Assembly: GCA_021647585.1 (NCBI GenBank)
Contig: JAKIUK010000010.1
Coordinates: 1-64,000, forward strand
Direction of reading: 5' to 3'
DNA: 64,000 nucleotides
Origin: Methylococcaceae bacterium
GTDB lineage: Bacteria; Pseudomonadota; Gammaproteobacteria; Methylococcales; Methylomonadaceae
This document shows positions 27,973 to 36,953 of this stretch, piece after piece. The translations under genes were made by a program, and so were the position numbers. Positions within the stretch are counted from its first letter, which is position 1. Each line of letters begins with the position of its first letter. Under the pieces are notes generated by a model. That model did not search any database. It was not told the DNA's origin and worked only from the letters and a program-made list of their open reading frames with translations.

Positions 27973-28413
27973 TTATTCTTCCGTTGTCGCAGGCACTTCC
28001 TCTGCCGCTTTCTTTATTTTTATTAACCAGCCATCTTTAGCCTTACAAAAACCTTTTTGCGCCTTAACCTTAAGATGTATACGAGCATATTTACCATTTA
28101 ATACTGCAGGTAACTTGGCAGTCACTTCATAATAACTTTTTCTATCAATATAATTAACCTTAAGCGGCTGATCTTTAGCTACGATCCTAATGGTCGTTGG
28201 ATCAGCTGTCCCAGAGACAGTAAAGCCAATTTCTGATTCTGGCTCAACTTCAGGAACAGGATTCCCTCTCGTCTGCTCAGGGGGAGAAAAACTTCTAAAC
28301 TTTGGAGGATGACAGTCTTCACCTACATCTGTTGCGCTATAAGCAAATACAGAACCGGTAAAAAGAGTGGCTGCTAAAACAAGGGGGAATTTCAAGCTTT
28401 TTATTATTTTCAT
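27973..28413 (-). CDS. Conserved exported protein, function unknown
   Basis: A 146-residue protein with a signal peptide ending VFAYS. Two cysteines in the mature part (GEDCHPP and KGFCKAKDG) probably form a disulfide. The body reads as a single immunoglobulin-like beta domain (VSGTADPTTIRIVAKDQPLKV, described here only in part). No named family is recognised. It stands alone, convergent with guaD. Confidence 0.6.
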   Translation of the reverse strand: MKIIKSLKFPLVLAATLFTGSVFAYSATDVGEDCHPPKFRSFSPPEQTRGNPVPEVEPESEIGFTVSGTADPTTIRIVAKDQPLKVNYIDRKSYYEVTAKLPAVLNGKYARIHLKVKAQKGFCKAKDGWLIKIKKAAEEVPATTEE

Positions 28414-28522
28414 AGTCTGCCTCAGTTATTTCAAAATCTTTATACATTTTCAGTATGTATTGTACCTTCTTGCAGCAAACTTTAATCACTTTTAGAATGC
28501 AATTCAAGAAACTTATCAAAAA

Positions 28523-29590
28523 TCATTCAATTAATAATTTATATTTCACTTCCGCTACCTTCTGCCTGGAAAAGTCTTCTCTTCTTAACAATTGTCCATT
28601 TGCAAGAGCATCATTCAAATCCTCTCGCCTTCCCTGATAAAAAACCCTGTACACATTATATCCATCTTCTACGCTTACCCAGGTTGCCGTCTTAATCATG
28701 GATAAAGACTCAAGATAACCAATAACCTTTGTTAAATCCTTCATTCCATTGATATTGGCAACTTTCAGAATTACAGAAGCTATTTTTTTTATATCAGGCT
28801 TTACTGCATAATATTTTGATAACCGATCATAGACCCCCTGAATCCCAGTTAAAACAACTTGATTAATGGAACCACATTCGCTTCTCCATTGTTCAATTTT
28901 TGCATCAAAATAGAATGTCCATTCAACCTTCCAGCAAGCCTCCTCCTTAACCATCTTCCCTGCCAAGGTTGAAACCACATCATAGCGTTGAGAAACCTCC
29001 AGCAAATGGGTAGAATATGCACTTAATACATCATTGACTGAAAGGGACCGCGTTTCCTTCAAGTCTTGAATAGGATACAAAACCGGTATTTTTTTTTGAG
29101 CTGAAGCCTTGTTAATGGCAGCATCAACTTCAGGCATTAAATCTGCATCAAAAAGAAGTTTTTTTCCATCTTGCTCTACGACTAACCATACCAACGTTGC
29201 TGGCCTTATTTCATTCCAGAAACCCAGTTGACTTGGACGAAACACATCGATAAGTAACTTTTCATCAAACAACACCCGCATTAATCGAGCACTCTCCCCT
29301 ACATTTGCATCTGTTGCAACCAAAGAATATTGATATTCATCCACATAATAGATAGCATTCATTAATACAGCATTTACCGTATCATCCTGCAAAATATCAT
29401 TGCCAGCTAAAACACGTGTCAAAACAATACTCAAAGCATGCCTGATGGCAGCAACTCTATCATTTTCCAATTCACTTTCAGCAACAACCTCTACCTCATA
29501 TAACCGTTCAACCTCAACTGCATACGATGTTTGACAGACTATCCACAAACAAATCAATAACGCTCTAATAGCTACTTTCATATCCTTCAC
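28523..29590 (-). CDS. DUF2066 domain exported protein
   Basis: A 355-residue protein. A signal sequence ends near TSYAVE and is followed by the DUF2066 pattern (LYEVEVVAESELENDR, then AIRHALSIVLTRVLAG). In gammaproteobacteria DUF2066 genes sit divergently beside purM, as here. The role is unknown. The frame opens with GTG at 29590; an internal ATG three codons on has AAGGAT almost touching it, so the start is uncertain by three residues. Confidence 0.82.
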   Translation of the reverse strand: MKDMKVAIRALLICLWIVCQTSYAVEVERLYEVEVVAESELENDRVAAIRHALSIVLTRVLAGNDILQDDTVNAVLMNAIYYVDEYQYSLVATDANVGESARLMRVLFDEKLLIDVFRPSQLGFWNEIRPATLVWLVVEQDGKKLLFDADLMPEVDAAINKASAQKKIPVLYPIQDLKETRSLSVNDVLSAYSTHLLEVSQRYDVVSTLAGKMVKEEACWKVEWTFYFDAKIEQWRSECGSINQVVLTGIQGVYDRLSKYYAVKPDIKKIASVILKVANINGMKDLTKVIGYLESLSMIKTATWVSVEDGYNVYRVFYQGRREDLNDALANGQLLRREDFSRQKVAEVKYKLLIE

Positions 29591-29658
29591 ACAAATACCA
29601 AGATGTCTTGTACAATATCGGTAGATTTACCATTAACTTTAATTAAGAGAACATCACA

Positions 29659-30708
29659 TTGAGCGAACAAAATCAAGAAAGCCTGAATTACAAAAGTGCC
29701 GGTGTTGATATTGAAGCAGGCAATGACCTCGTTGAACGTATTAAACCCATCGCTGCTAAAACACGTAGACCAGGAGTAATGGCAGGGCTAGGAGGTTTTG
29801 GCTCATTATTTGAATTACCCTTGGACCGCTATCAAAACCCCATACTGGTTTCAGGAACTGATGGAGTAGGTACAAAATTAAAATTGGCTTTGGAACTTGG
29901 AATTCATGACACTGTAGGCATAGACCTTGTTGCCATGTGCGTTAATGATATTATCGTATTAGCTGCAGAACCGCTATTTTTTCTTGATTATTATGCGACT
30001 GGAAAACTTGATGTTGATGTTGCAGCTTCAGTTATTGCGGGTATAGGTAAAGGCTGTGAATTAGCTGGAGCCGCCTTGGTCGGTGGTGAAACTGCAGAAA
30101 TGCCAGGCATGTATACAAATGGTGATTTTGACCTGGCAGGCTTTTGTGTTGGAATCGTAGAAAAAAATAATATTCTGGATGGCAGCCTAGTTAAAGCAGG
30201 GGATAAACTTATCGGAATAGCTTCTTCCGGTCCACATTCTAATGGTTATTCCTTAATTCGAAAAATCATTGAAACCAGTAATGTCTCTTTAAACGAAACA
30301 TTAGATGGAAAGCCATTAGGCAAAGCATTACTTGAACCCACAAAAATTTATGTTAAATCCCTATTGGAATTATTAACAAAGACTCCTGTTCACGCCTTAG
30401 CTCATATCACCGGTGGAGGATTAACAGAAAACCTACCTAGAGTTTTGCCTGAAAATCTCAATGCCGCAATTAATTTAAGTGCCTGGGAATTACCCGAAAT
30501 ATTTAAATGGTTGCAAGAACAAGGCAATATTACTCAAGCCGATATGCTAACCACGTTTAACTGTGGTATAGGGATGATAGTCTGTGTTGATCCCAAAGAT
30601 GAAGCAGAAACAATAGAAAGCTTAACTCAACAGGGAGAAACTGTTTTTTCTATAGGTGAAATTGTTAGCTCTTCAGGAAAACCAGAAGTCATTTATAGTA
30701 AAAATTAA
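29659..30708 (+). CDS. purM: Phosphoribosylformylglycinamidine cyclo-ligase
   Basis: A 349-residue AIR synthetase, the fifth step of purine synthesis. It closes the imidazole ring of FGAM with ATP. The signatures SYKSAGVDI-like start (LNYKSAGVDIEAG), VSGTDGVGTKLKLA, GGETAEMPGMY and HITGGGL are all present. Translation starts at TTG. No purN follows; the next genes are unrelated and on the other strand. Confidence 0.96.
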   Translation: MSEQNQESLNYKSAGVDIEAGNDLVERIKPIAAKTRRPGVMAGLGGFGSLFELPLDRYQNPILVSGTDGVGTKLKLALELGIHDTVGIDLVAMCVNDIIVLAAEPLFFLDYYATGKLDVDVAASVIAGIGKGCELAGAALVGGETAEMPGMYTNGDFDLAGFCVGIVEKNNILDGSLVKAGDKLIGIASSGPHSNGYSLIRKIIETSNVSLNETLDGKPLGKALLEPTKIYVKSLLELLTKTPVHALAHITGGGLTENLPRVLPENLNAAINLSAWELPEIFKWLQEQGNITQADMLTTFNCGIGMIVCVDPKDEAETIESLTQQGETVFSIGEIVSSSGKPEVIYSKN

Positions 30709-30783
30709 TCCCTACACCTGTAAACGGACAAAAGTGATTCAAAGGATAAGTTTCACTTTTCACATTCTGGAACATGCTATTTT

Positions 30784-30823
30784 ATATGCAGGACGCCTAC
30801 TTTACTAAAAAAGTCCTGCATAT
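30784..30823. terminator. Hairpin downstream of purM
   Basis: ATATGCAGGAC and GTCCTGCATAT form a perfect 11-bp stem with an 18-base loop. A weaker inverted pair, AAAAGTGA/TCACTTTT, lies at about 30730-30759. Either may end the purM transcript; neither has a T run. Confidence 0.5.
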
Positions 30824-30864
30824 GATAGATAATGTTGCTATCTTCTTGTGTTTAAGTTAAAAAA

Positions 30865-31023
30865 TTAGTTTTCCACTGTTTGTTTAAAACTATCATACAC
30901 ATAATTAATAACCGCTATGGTTACAAATATAACGGAAGACACAACAAATGCTCCACTAACAAAACCAAAAATACCTGCTAAAAACAAGCCACTTATAAAA
31001 ATATCTTTATTTAATTCAGTCAT
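30865..31023 (-). CDS. Small two-helix membrane protein
   Basis: A 52-residue protein from the ATG at 31023, chosen because GAGAGGG precedes it. An open frame extending 19 codons upstream lacks a ribosome site. It is almost all hydrophobic (ISGLFLAGIFGFVSGAF and SSVIFVTIAVINYVY), probably a helical hairpin. Unrecognised. Confidence 0.5.
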   Translation of the reverse strand: MTELNKDIFISGLFLAGIFGFVSGAFVVSSVIFVTIAVINYVYDSFKQTVEN

Positions 31024-31223
31024 ATACCCTCTCAATATTTTATTAACATTCGACAAAACTATAATAAAAATATTTTTCAAAAAAAATGAAATGAATCACA
31101 AACTCATTTTTTCCAGGTAAAAAGTGACTGTTATTTTAAATAACTGTGGACTATGCACGATTTTTTTAACTTACTGTATGCTCAGAACAGTCAGTTCTTG
31201 CTATAGCCAACCGATCATAAACA

Positions 31224-32009
31224 TTATGAAAAAAACGGTAAACGTTGACTATCAGTACATAATCTCTTCTTCGCTGTAACCAATGCATTGACCTCTAAAC
31301 GACTGGAAAGCATAACATCAACAAAACCAACAGACTTTAGTTGCTGTAATGCTACAGATTCTCTCATCACATGGTTTTCAGACTCATCATTAAATAAATG
31401 AATAATCCAGTGCTCCAAAACATCCAGCTTATTAAGCTTAGTTAATACTTTAAAGTAACCAGCCACTTCTTTTTGTATCAGCTGGGTATGCAGAGCAATA
31501 TCATCCAAGCCATAGCGATCACCGTTAATAAACATCCCGTCTTTCTTTAAAACACGATAAATTTCTTGGTGTACTTTTTCTCTATAACAATGCTCAAAAT
31601 TATGTAAAGTATAAGCAGAGGCAACCAAATCAACACTATTTGATTTGACCATTTTAAGAGCTGTTAACGCGTCATCTGCAGAAAAACTTAAACGTCCTTC
31701 TTTCACCCAGTCACTTAAATTTATTTGTGCTTGAGATTGCATGGTCGGTTCATTATCAACACTTACAACTGATAGGTCTTTATTTGCTAACAATATAGCG
31801 AGTGTTGTGATACCCGTTCCCCCACCTAATTCTATCACCTTAAGGGGATCAATATTAACAGAGGCAAATTGTTCAACAGCATTGCCCACTAGCCGGCTCA
31901 TTTCGGTTGCCAAGGGACAAATAAGCTTTAACATATCATATTCTCGACCTATCACACCCGAAAACATTTCACTAAATGCGACTTTACTGTTCTGACTATT
32001 TTTGTTCAT
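31224..32009 (-). CDS. SAM-dependent methyltransferase, class I
   Basis: A 261-residue Rossmann methyltransferase. SAM motif I is ELGGGTGITT and motif II VVSVDNEP. The active-site region DLVASAYTLHNFEH and DGMFINGDRYG follow, as in ubiquinone/menaquinone-type or small-molecule methyltransferases. The substrate is unknown. The VOC-domain gene sits upstream on the same strand, 38 bases away, so the two may act together on a small metabolite. Confidence 0.78.
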   Translation of the reverse strand: MNKNSQNSKVAFSEMFSGVIGREYDMLKLICPLATEMSRLVGNAVEQFASVNIDPLKVIELGGGTGITTLAILLANKDLSVVSVDNEPTMQSQAQINLSDWVKEGRLSFSADDALTALKMVKSNSVDLVASAYTLHNFEHCYREKVHQEIYRVLKKDGMFINGDRYGLDDIALHTQLIQKEVAGYFKVLTKLNKLDVLEHWIIHLFNDESENHVMRESVALQQLKSVGFVDVMLSSRLEVNALVTAKKRLCTDSQRLPFFS

Positions 32010-32047
32010 TAAATTACTATTTATGAAATTAACATGAGAGCATCTGG

Positions 32048-32503
32048 TTAAAACGACTCCTGACGAAATTGAACCACATTACCCTCAGGGTCGAAACCAT
32101 CGCAGGCTATAAAATTTGCAGCCCCCCATTCGCTTTCTTTCGGGTTAACCTTCCCTCCTAATTCATTTGCTTTAACTCTGGCCTCAGCAATAGAAATGAC
32201 AGGTAAATATAACTTTACTGGTGTGTTTTCTCTAACTTTTGGTGGAACTGATATTTCAATATTTTTGGATACATCAATAGGGATAGCATGTATAACTAAA
32301 GAGAAATACTCAGACTCAAGTATCACCTTATCTCGGTCTTTTATTTTTATTACCATTGAAAAAATTTGCTCATAAAACCGAGTTAATTTGCTTACGTCTT
32401 TAGCGAAAATTACGGCACCGGGGTTAACTTTATCTATAGGATTCTTTTCCTCTAACAAATTAACAAGTTCTTTGCTCACTTCACTTTTTTTGATTTCTCT
32501 CAT
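32048..32503 (-). CDS. VOC/glyoxalase-fold protein
   Basis: A 151-residue protein with one vicinal-oxygen-chelate module: VIFAKDVSKLTRFYEQIF at the start and DGFDPEGNVVQFRQ at the end, with one metal-type Glu/Gln near each edge. Members include glyoxalase, dioxygenases and resistance proteins, so no reaction is assigned. Its first about 25 residues are an extra charged stretch. It lies upstream of the methyltransferase gene on the same strand. Confidence 0.75.
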   Translation of the reverse strand: MREIKKSEVSKELVNLLEEKNPIDKVNPGAVIFAKDVSKLTRFYEQIFSMVIKIKDRDKVILESEYFSLVIHAIPIDVSKNIEISVPPKVRENTPVKLYLPVISIAEARVKANELGGKVNPKESEWGAANFIACDGFDPEGNVVQFRQESF

Positions 32504-32657
32504 TTAACCTCCTTACATATTTATTCAGGCCACAACTATTCTGCTCAGGAAATTTACCCTGATAAGCTGATATTAGTTTGTAAACCAAGCAAATTTACCT
32601 ATCAATTTTTTTCACTTATCCTATTCACTAGCCGCCAATAGGTCAATTAATAAACAC

Positions 32658-33431
32658 TCATCTAAACGTCAAGTTAATCCAGCTATAAACCCGCTTAATC
32701 AGCAGTCCTTCATCGTGTTGAAAGGTATGACCTTCGCCCTCTATTTGAAATTGCCTGTAGACCGCACTTGTTTTACCTGCAACTCTTCTTTCCCTTGCAC
32801 TATCTGTTACTTCCGGCAAATCAAATTCTGCAAAAATATCTAAAAAGGGTTGTTCTATTTTGTTGATAAAATCAATAATCTGTACTTGTTTTCGATCACT
32901 CTTTGGCACACCCAAGCTAATTGTAACAATCGCTTTAATATGAGTTGCATTAACATTATCCTTAATTGAATATACTGCCATCATTGCTCCCATACCGTAA
33001 CCAATTAAAACAATGTTTTTAACCCCTGCTGCAACCAAATAATCAATCCCTGCCTGAACACGTTTTTTTGCATCAGCAAACAATGGATAATATTCCTCTT
33101 CTTTTGCACCAATACCCATAACTGGCATCTGCAAAGAAAGTGTGGCCCAGTTATGCTTCGGCAGATACGTTCTTAACGGATTAATTAATTTTTTTTGGTC
33201 TGGGTGTCCATCCATAGGGTGTAAAATAATTGCTGTTCCTTCATTATTATTATTTTCTGTTTCTGTATATAAGGCTAAAAAATTTTTATTTTTCAATGGT
33301 AACCAAACGATTTTTCCAGTGGAAAAAGTGGCTTCTATTTCTTCTGCATATTCCAGTTCTTGCAAATCATTCGATGCCCAGCTATTAACAATGTGGCTGT
33401 TGATAATGAAAAATAAAACCAGCTTCAACAT
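32658..33431 (-). CDS. DUF3530-like alpha/beta hydrolase-fold protein
   Basis: A 257-residue exported protein (signal ending SWA). The alpha/beta-hydrolase pattern is present: ILHPMDGHPDQ, then the nucleophile elbow LIGYGMGAMMA and a late GEGHTFQ His. The elbow has Gly where a catalytic Ser would stand (G-Y-G-M-G), as in several DUF3530 proteins, so normal serine-hydrolase activity is doubtful. Its ATG overlaps the stop of the AI-2E-family gene (TAATG), indicating coupled translation. Confidence 0.75.
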   Translation of the reverse strand: MLKLVLFFIINSHIVNSWASNDLQELEYAEEIEATFSTGKIVWLPLKNKNFLALYTETENNNNEGTAIILHPMDGHPDQKKLINPLRTYLPKHNWATLSLQMPVMGIGAKEEEYYPLFADAKKRVQAGIDYLVAAGVKNIVLIGYGMGAMMAVYSIKDNVNATHIKAIVTISLGVPKSDRKQVQIIDFINKIEQPFLDIFAEFDLPEVTDSARERRVAGKTSAVYRQFQIEGEGHTFQHDEGLLIKRVYSWINLTFR

Positions 33432-34507
33432 TATTTTTTCTCTATACTATAGAAAGTACTATCACGGTAAATTTCATGGATATGTCTTAAGATGACCATA
33501 ACCACCGAGGCAACCGGCAATGCTAATAAAACACCTAAAAAACCGAACAATTGTCCCCCCGCTAATACGGCAAACATCACTGCAACAGGATGAAGCCCAA
33601 TCTTATCTCCGACTAGCATGGGTGTAAGAATCATACCTTCTAACGATTGTCCAACTACAAATACGATTGAAACAGGTATTAAATACATGACATCTTGAAA
33701 TTGCAGTAATGCTGCAATACAAGCCATTGTAATTCCAACAATTGAGCCCAGATAAGGTACAAAACTGACTATCCCTGCCAACATCCCTATTAACAAGGCC
33801 AAGTTCAAACCTACTAACCATAAACCTATACTATAAATGGCTCCCAAAGCCAGCATCACATAAAACTGCCCACGCAAAAATGCAGCAAGAACATTATCTG
33901 TCTCAATAGCTAACTTTGCAGCTGTAGGTGCTGCTCTACGAGGTAATAAATCATGAACTTTTTTTACTAAAACATCCCAGTCACGTAATAAATAAAAAGT
34001 GATTACTGGAATTAATACCAGATTCATTATCCATGCTGCCAGCACGGCACCAGAACGGGAAACTGAGCCCATAAATGCGAGTGCACTCCCTCCCGCTTTT
34101 TGCCAATGGCTCTTAAGCAATGAAATAATTTTATCCCCTTCTATCAAACTAATTTCCAAGCCTAGATGCTGATCTAGCCAGGGAATAACAGCTTCATTTA
34201 ACCATTTCGTATAAATAGGAAGATGTCCTAAAAAATGACTGATCTGGAGTTCAATTTTTGGCACCAGGATAACTATTACTGTTGAAACAATCAGAAACAT
34301 TGCCATAAAAACAACTATCACAGCATTTGTGCGTCCCAATTGATAGCTCCTGATTTTAAATACTTCGAGTTTATCTGCTAAAGGATCCCCCAGATAAGCC
34401 AACATAGCCGCAAATACAAATGGCATTAGTACAGGAGATAACTGATATATTAACCATCCAGTCACTAACATAAAAGTAAGGGTCAACCATTTTTGTGAGT
34501 CTGTCAT
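33431..34507 (-). CDS. AI-2E/PerM-family membrane exporter
   Basis: A 358-residue inner-membrane protein with seven or eight helices. It has the family's hallmarks: FAAMLAYLGDPLADKLE near the start, PVITFYLLRDWDVL in the middle and GVLLALPVASV near the end. The PerM/YdiK/TqsA group handles small molecules by sodium or proton exchange; the cargo here is unknown. In gammaproteobacteria this gene is often near purM and DUF2066, and here the two are separated by a five-gene insertion. Confidence 0.85.
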   Translation of the reverse strand: MTDSQKWLTLTFMLVTGWLIYQLSPVLMPFVFAAMLAYLGDPLADKLEVFKIRSYQLGRTNAVIVVFMAMFLIVSTVIVILVPKIELQISHFLGHLPIYTKWLNEAVIPWLDQHLGLEISLIEGDKIISLLKSHWQKAGGSALAFMGSVSRSGAVLAAWIMNLVLIPVITFYLLRDWDVLVKKVHDLLPRRAAPTAAKLAIETDNVLAAFLRGQFYVMLALGAIYSIGLWLVGLNLALLIGMLAGIVSFVPYLGSIVGITMACIAALLQFQDVMYLIPVSIVFVVGQSLEGMILTPMLVGDKIGLHPVAVMFAVLAGGQLFGFLGVLLALPVASVVMVILRHIHEIYRDSTFYSIEKK

Positions 34508-34540
34508 TTGGCTAATTTGCTATATGTGGTAGTTGATGAG

Positions 34541-34599
34541 ACTGGAACAATCAGTTACCGCTCATCTTAAATTCGATGATTGAACTGATTATTCCAGGT
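34541..34599. mobile_element. Short family A-like inverted-repeat element
   Basis: ACTGGAACAATCAGTT and AACTGATTATTCCAGGT are inverted with one mismatch over 15 bases and resemble the family A termini. No clear flanking duplication is left. It lies between the cytochrome and transporter genes. Confidence 0.5.
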
Positions 34600-34603
34600 T
34601 TAG

Positions 34604-35137
34604 TTACCGCTTTTTTATTAATTTATGCGATTGATGTGAATTATGGTTTTCAGTAAAATCAGAAAACCCGGGAAATTTTTTCTGCGCATAACTTGAATGG
34701 CACTGGATACAGCTGTCGTTCATTTTATAAAAATAAAAATTGACTATATCGATATTTCTAACTTCTGCTGCATGTGCCAACATACCCGCATACTGGTGAA
34801 ATGAATGATCAAGCTTTATAAACTGTTTAGGCAAACTATGATGTAGATGTTCCATCTGCTCTGCCGTTAAACTTTGTTTCATTATATAACTTGCCTGAAT
34901 CTGCTTTCCTATTTCTGCAGTTTTCCCCCAATTCCCTGTTGCAATAGTACTCACCAATTCTTGCATCGCTTTTTCTATTGCCCGCATTTCCTTTGTTAAT
35001 AACGGTTGAATATCTACCGGAATATTTAACCCTACTATTGATGGCTGGTGAACATGGGGCTTCTCTTCTGCAATACTACTGGCAGAAGTTAATACACTCA
35101 TTAGAAAGACTAATGTAAGCGTTTTAAACAATATCAC
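34604..35137 (-). CDS. Class II-like c-type cytochrome
   Basis: A 177-residue exported protein; the signal peptide ends SSIAEE. A single heme motif CIQCH sits at the C-terminal end (about residues 143-147) after a long helical region, as in the cytochrome c' four-helix fold. It is expected in the periplasm. The partner is unknown. Its start overlaps the end of the cold-shock/membrane gene by four bases (ATGA), so they are translated together. Confidence 0.78.
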   Translation of the reverse strand: MILFKTLTLVFLMSVLTSASSIAEEKPHVHQPSIVGLNIPVDIQPLLTKEMRAIEKAMQELVSTIATGNWGKTAEIGKQIQASYIMKQSLTAEQMEHLHHSLPKQFIKLDHSFHQYAGMLAHAAEVRNIDIVNFYFYKMNDSCIQCHSSYAQKKFPGFSDFTENHNSHQSHKLIKKR

Positions 35138-35457
35138 TTAACACTCCAATATGCAGCAACGGCTGCACTGACTAACCCTAAAATTGCAGCTATAATCCAA
35201 ATCCATTTTTTGCTGCCACTTGTTGCCTTAGTTATCTCTACTCCTTCTATACTTGCATTGACTGCTTTGGATTTACCATCCTCACTGTGCTCTACTTGAT
35301 AAAAAATTGTATCTCCCCGATAAGGACGCCTTGCGCTATTACTTAAGGCAGAAATGTGTATAAAAATATCATCGCTACCATCTTCAGGTTTTATAAATCC
35401 AAAACCGCGATCATCTTTCCAGGTCTTTAAAAAACCTTTTTTTTCTGTCGTCGCCAT
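35134..35457 (-). CDS. Cold-shock domain protein with a C-terminal membrane helix
   Basis: A 107-residue protein. Residues about 7-70 form a cold-shock domain with both RNA-binding motifs (RGFGFIK and DIFIHISAL). A linker and one membrane helix follow (KWIWIIAAILGLVSAAVAAYW). This layout resembles the CSD-DUF1294 group but with only one helix, so the nucleic-acid-binding part would be anchored at the inner face of the membrane. It is the first gene of a two-gene unit with the cytochrome. Confidence 0.85.
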   Translation of the reverse strand: MATTEKKGFLKTWKDDRGFGFIKPEDGSDDIFIHISALSNSARRPYRGDTIFYQVEHSEDGKSKAVNASIEGVEITKATSGSKKWIWIIAAILGLVSAAVAAYWSVK

Positions 35458-35562
35458 ACTAACTATCCTCTATTAATCATGTCTTTATGTATTACTTGTA
35501 TTTTGCAGCGTAAGCCACTCTTGTTTGGAAAGTAAATTCTATAACATCCACAACCCACTTGT

Positions 35563-35668
35563 CTGCAAAATACATGGATGTAATGAATGGAAATCATGCA
35601 AGGCGCAATTATTTGCAAAATACATGGTGTATTGAATGGAAAATATGCATAACACCATGGAAGGCGTT
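35563..35668. repeat. Imperfect tandem direct repeat
   Basis: TGCAAAATACATGG...TGAATGGAAAT..TGCA..AAGGCG occurs at 35563-35604 and again, slightly longer, at 35613-35668. The repeat lies in the 350-base gap between two minus-strand genes, which otherwise shows no gene. Confidence 0.6.
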
Positions 35669-35808
35669 TATCGGAACAACACAGGAGTAGCTACTGAAGA
35701 ACTATTATCAGCGCAAATATGAAACAACCAGTTGAAAATATGTGGAATTTATAATGCAAGGATTAGACCTGAACCCGCATAACACCACGGATTCAGGAAA
35801 AATTATAA

Positions 35809-36171
35809 TTAATCTTTATCAATAAGGACTTTACCATCAATTACTAACTTAGTAACTCCGCCTCGACTCGAAGATAAAGTACAAGTTGCTTTTTTAAAGT
35901 TATCGCCTTTCTCACCGACCCATTCCAGAGTCAAATAGGTTGCTTTATCCGTCTCCTGATTAGAAACTAATGTTGTTATCGATGATCCAGTGTGTTCTTT
36001 AATTAACCGAGGACATTTTTGATGCGCCATACCTTGCATTCCAGCAACCGCCCGTACCATTGCAGCTGCTTCTTTTTGTTGATCAGTCTGTTCTTTATTC
36101 CCCCCAACCAATAAAAAACCGATAACAAACACACCTACAACGGCGGCTATCATCTTCTGTGCATTACTCAT
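35809..36171 (-). CDS. Conserved small anchored protein, function unknown
   Basis: A 120-residue protein with one N-terminal hydrophobic segment (MIAAVVGVFVIGFLLVG), acting either as an anchor or as an uncleaved signal. Two cysteines remain (HQKCPRL and KATCTLSS), likely a disulfide outside the membrane. No named family was recognised. It stands alone, with AGAAT before the ATG rather than a strong ribosome site. Confidence 0.55.
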   Translation of the reverse strand: MSNAQKMIAAVVGVFVIGFLLVGGNKEQTDQQKEAAAMVRAVAGMQGMAHQKCPRLIKEHTGSSITTLVSNQETDKATYLTLEWVGEKGDNFKKATCTLSSSRGGVTKLVIDGKVLIDKD

Positions 36172-36279
36172 TATATTCTCCAGTAGTTAATTTCTTATTA
36201 TAATTGGTTTATCGCAAGCGATAAATAAACATACATATTTTACGGTATCAATTCTATCTTTAAACCAGCCATACATCAA

Positions 36280-36816
36280 TTAAAACTCAACGCCTTGTTC
36301 TGCTTTAATTCCTTCTGTGTATGCATGTTTTAGCTTTTTCATTTCGGTCACAGTATTAGCCACCGTAATTACTTCTGGTGGCGCATTACGCCCAGTCAAC
36401 ACCAAATGCATCCAGGACGGCTTTTCGTCTGTAATAAAACGGGCTATTTCCTCACCTGTTATCCAGTTATAACCGCAACAATAATTTATTTCATCCAGTA
36501 ATACAAAATCATATTGTTGAGACAATATTTTCTGTTTACTAAACTCCCAAATCTCACGACTGGTTTTAATATCCTGTTCAGGGTTTTTAGTATCCCAGGT
36601 AAAGCCATCTCCCATCACATGCCACTCAATATTATCAAAGCGCTCTGCCGCTTTCTGCTCCCCCGTCTGCCACTTGCCTTTTATATACTGAATCACGCAA
36701 ACTTTCATACCCCAGCCAGCAGCTCGGAACACCATTCCCAGAGCGCTCGAAGACTTTCCCTTTCCCTCTCCAGTATGAACCAAAACAATACCCTGACGAC
36801 GATCTCTAGATTTCAT
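36280..36816 (-). CDS. cobO: Corrinoid adenosyltransferase
   Basis: A 178-residue CobO/BtuR enzyme that transfers the adenosyl group of ATP to cob(I)alamin. The P-loop HTGEGKGKSSSALG opens the protein, with DEINYCCGY and the end motif LVLTGRNAPPEV. Full length for the family. No other cobalamin gene and no cobalamin riboswitch was seen around it, so it may serve salvage. It is divergent from tex. Confidence 0.95.
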   Translation of the reverse strand: MKSRDRRQGIVLVHTGEGKGKSSSALGMVFRAAGWGMKVCVIQYIKGKWQTGEQKAAERFDNIEWHVMGDGFTWDTKNPEQDIKTSREIWEFSKQKILSQQYDFVLLDEINYCCGYNWITGEEIARFITDEKPSWMHLVLTGRNAPPEVITVANTVTEMKKLKHAYTEGIKAEQGVEF

Positions 36817-36953
36817 TTATTCCACATTTTTAACTTAAAAAAATATATTACCGTAAACTATTATAAATAAATTTATCGATAACACATTAGAATCTGTTCA
36901 AGGTCCCATTGCTGCTACAATGCCTTTTTTTATTCTCAATCCAAGAAACACCA

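Noticed and set aside
35563..35668. Tandem copies as a CRISPR array
   Set aside because: There are only two imperfect copies, with no equal spacers and no cas genes.
36909..36953. Upstream start for tex
   Set aside because: The extra 15 residues are hydrophobic and unlike Tex N-termini, so the later ATG was used.
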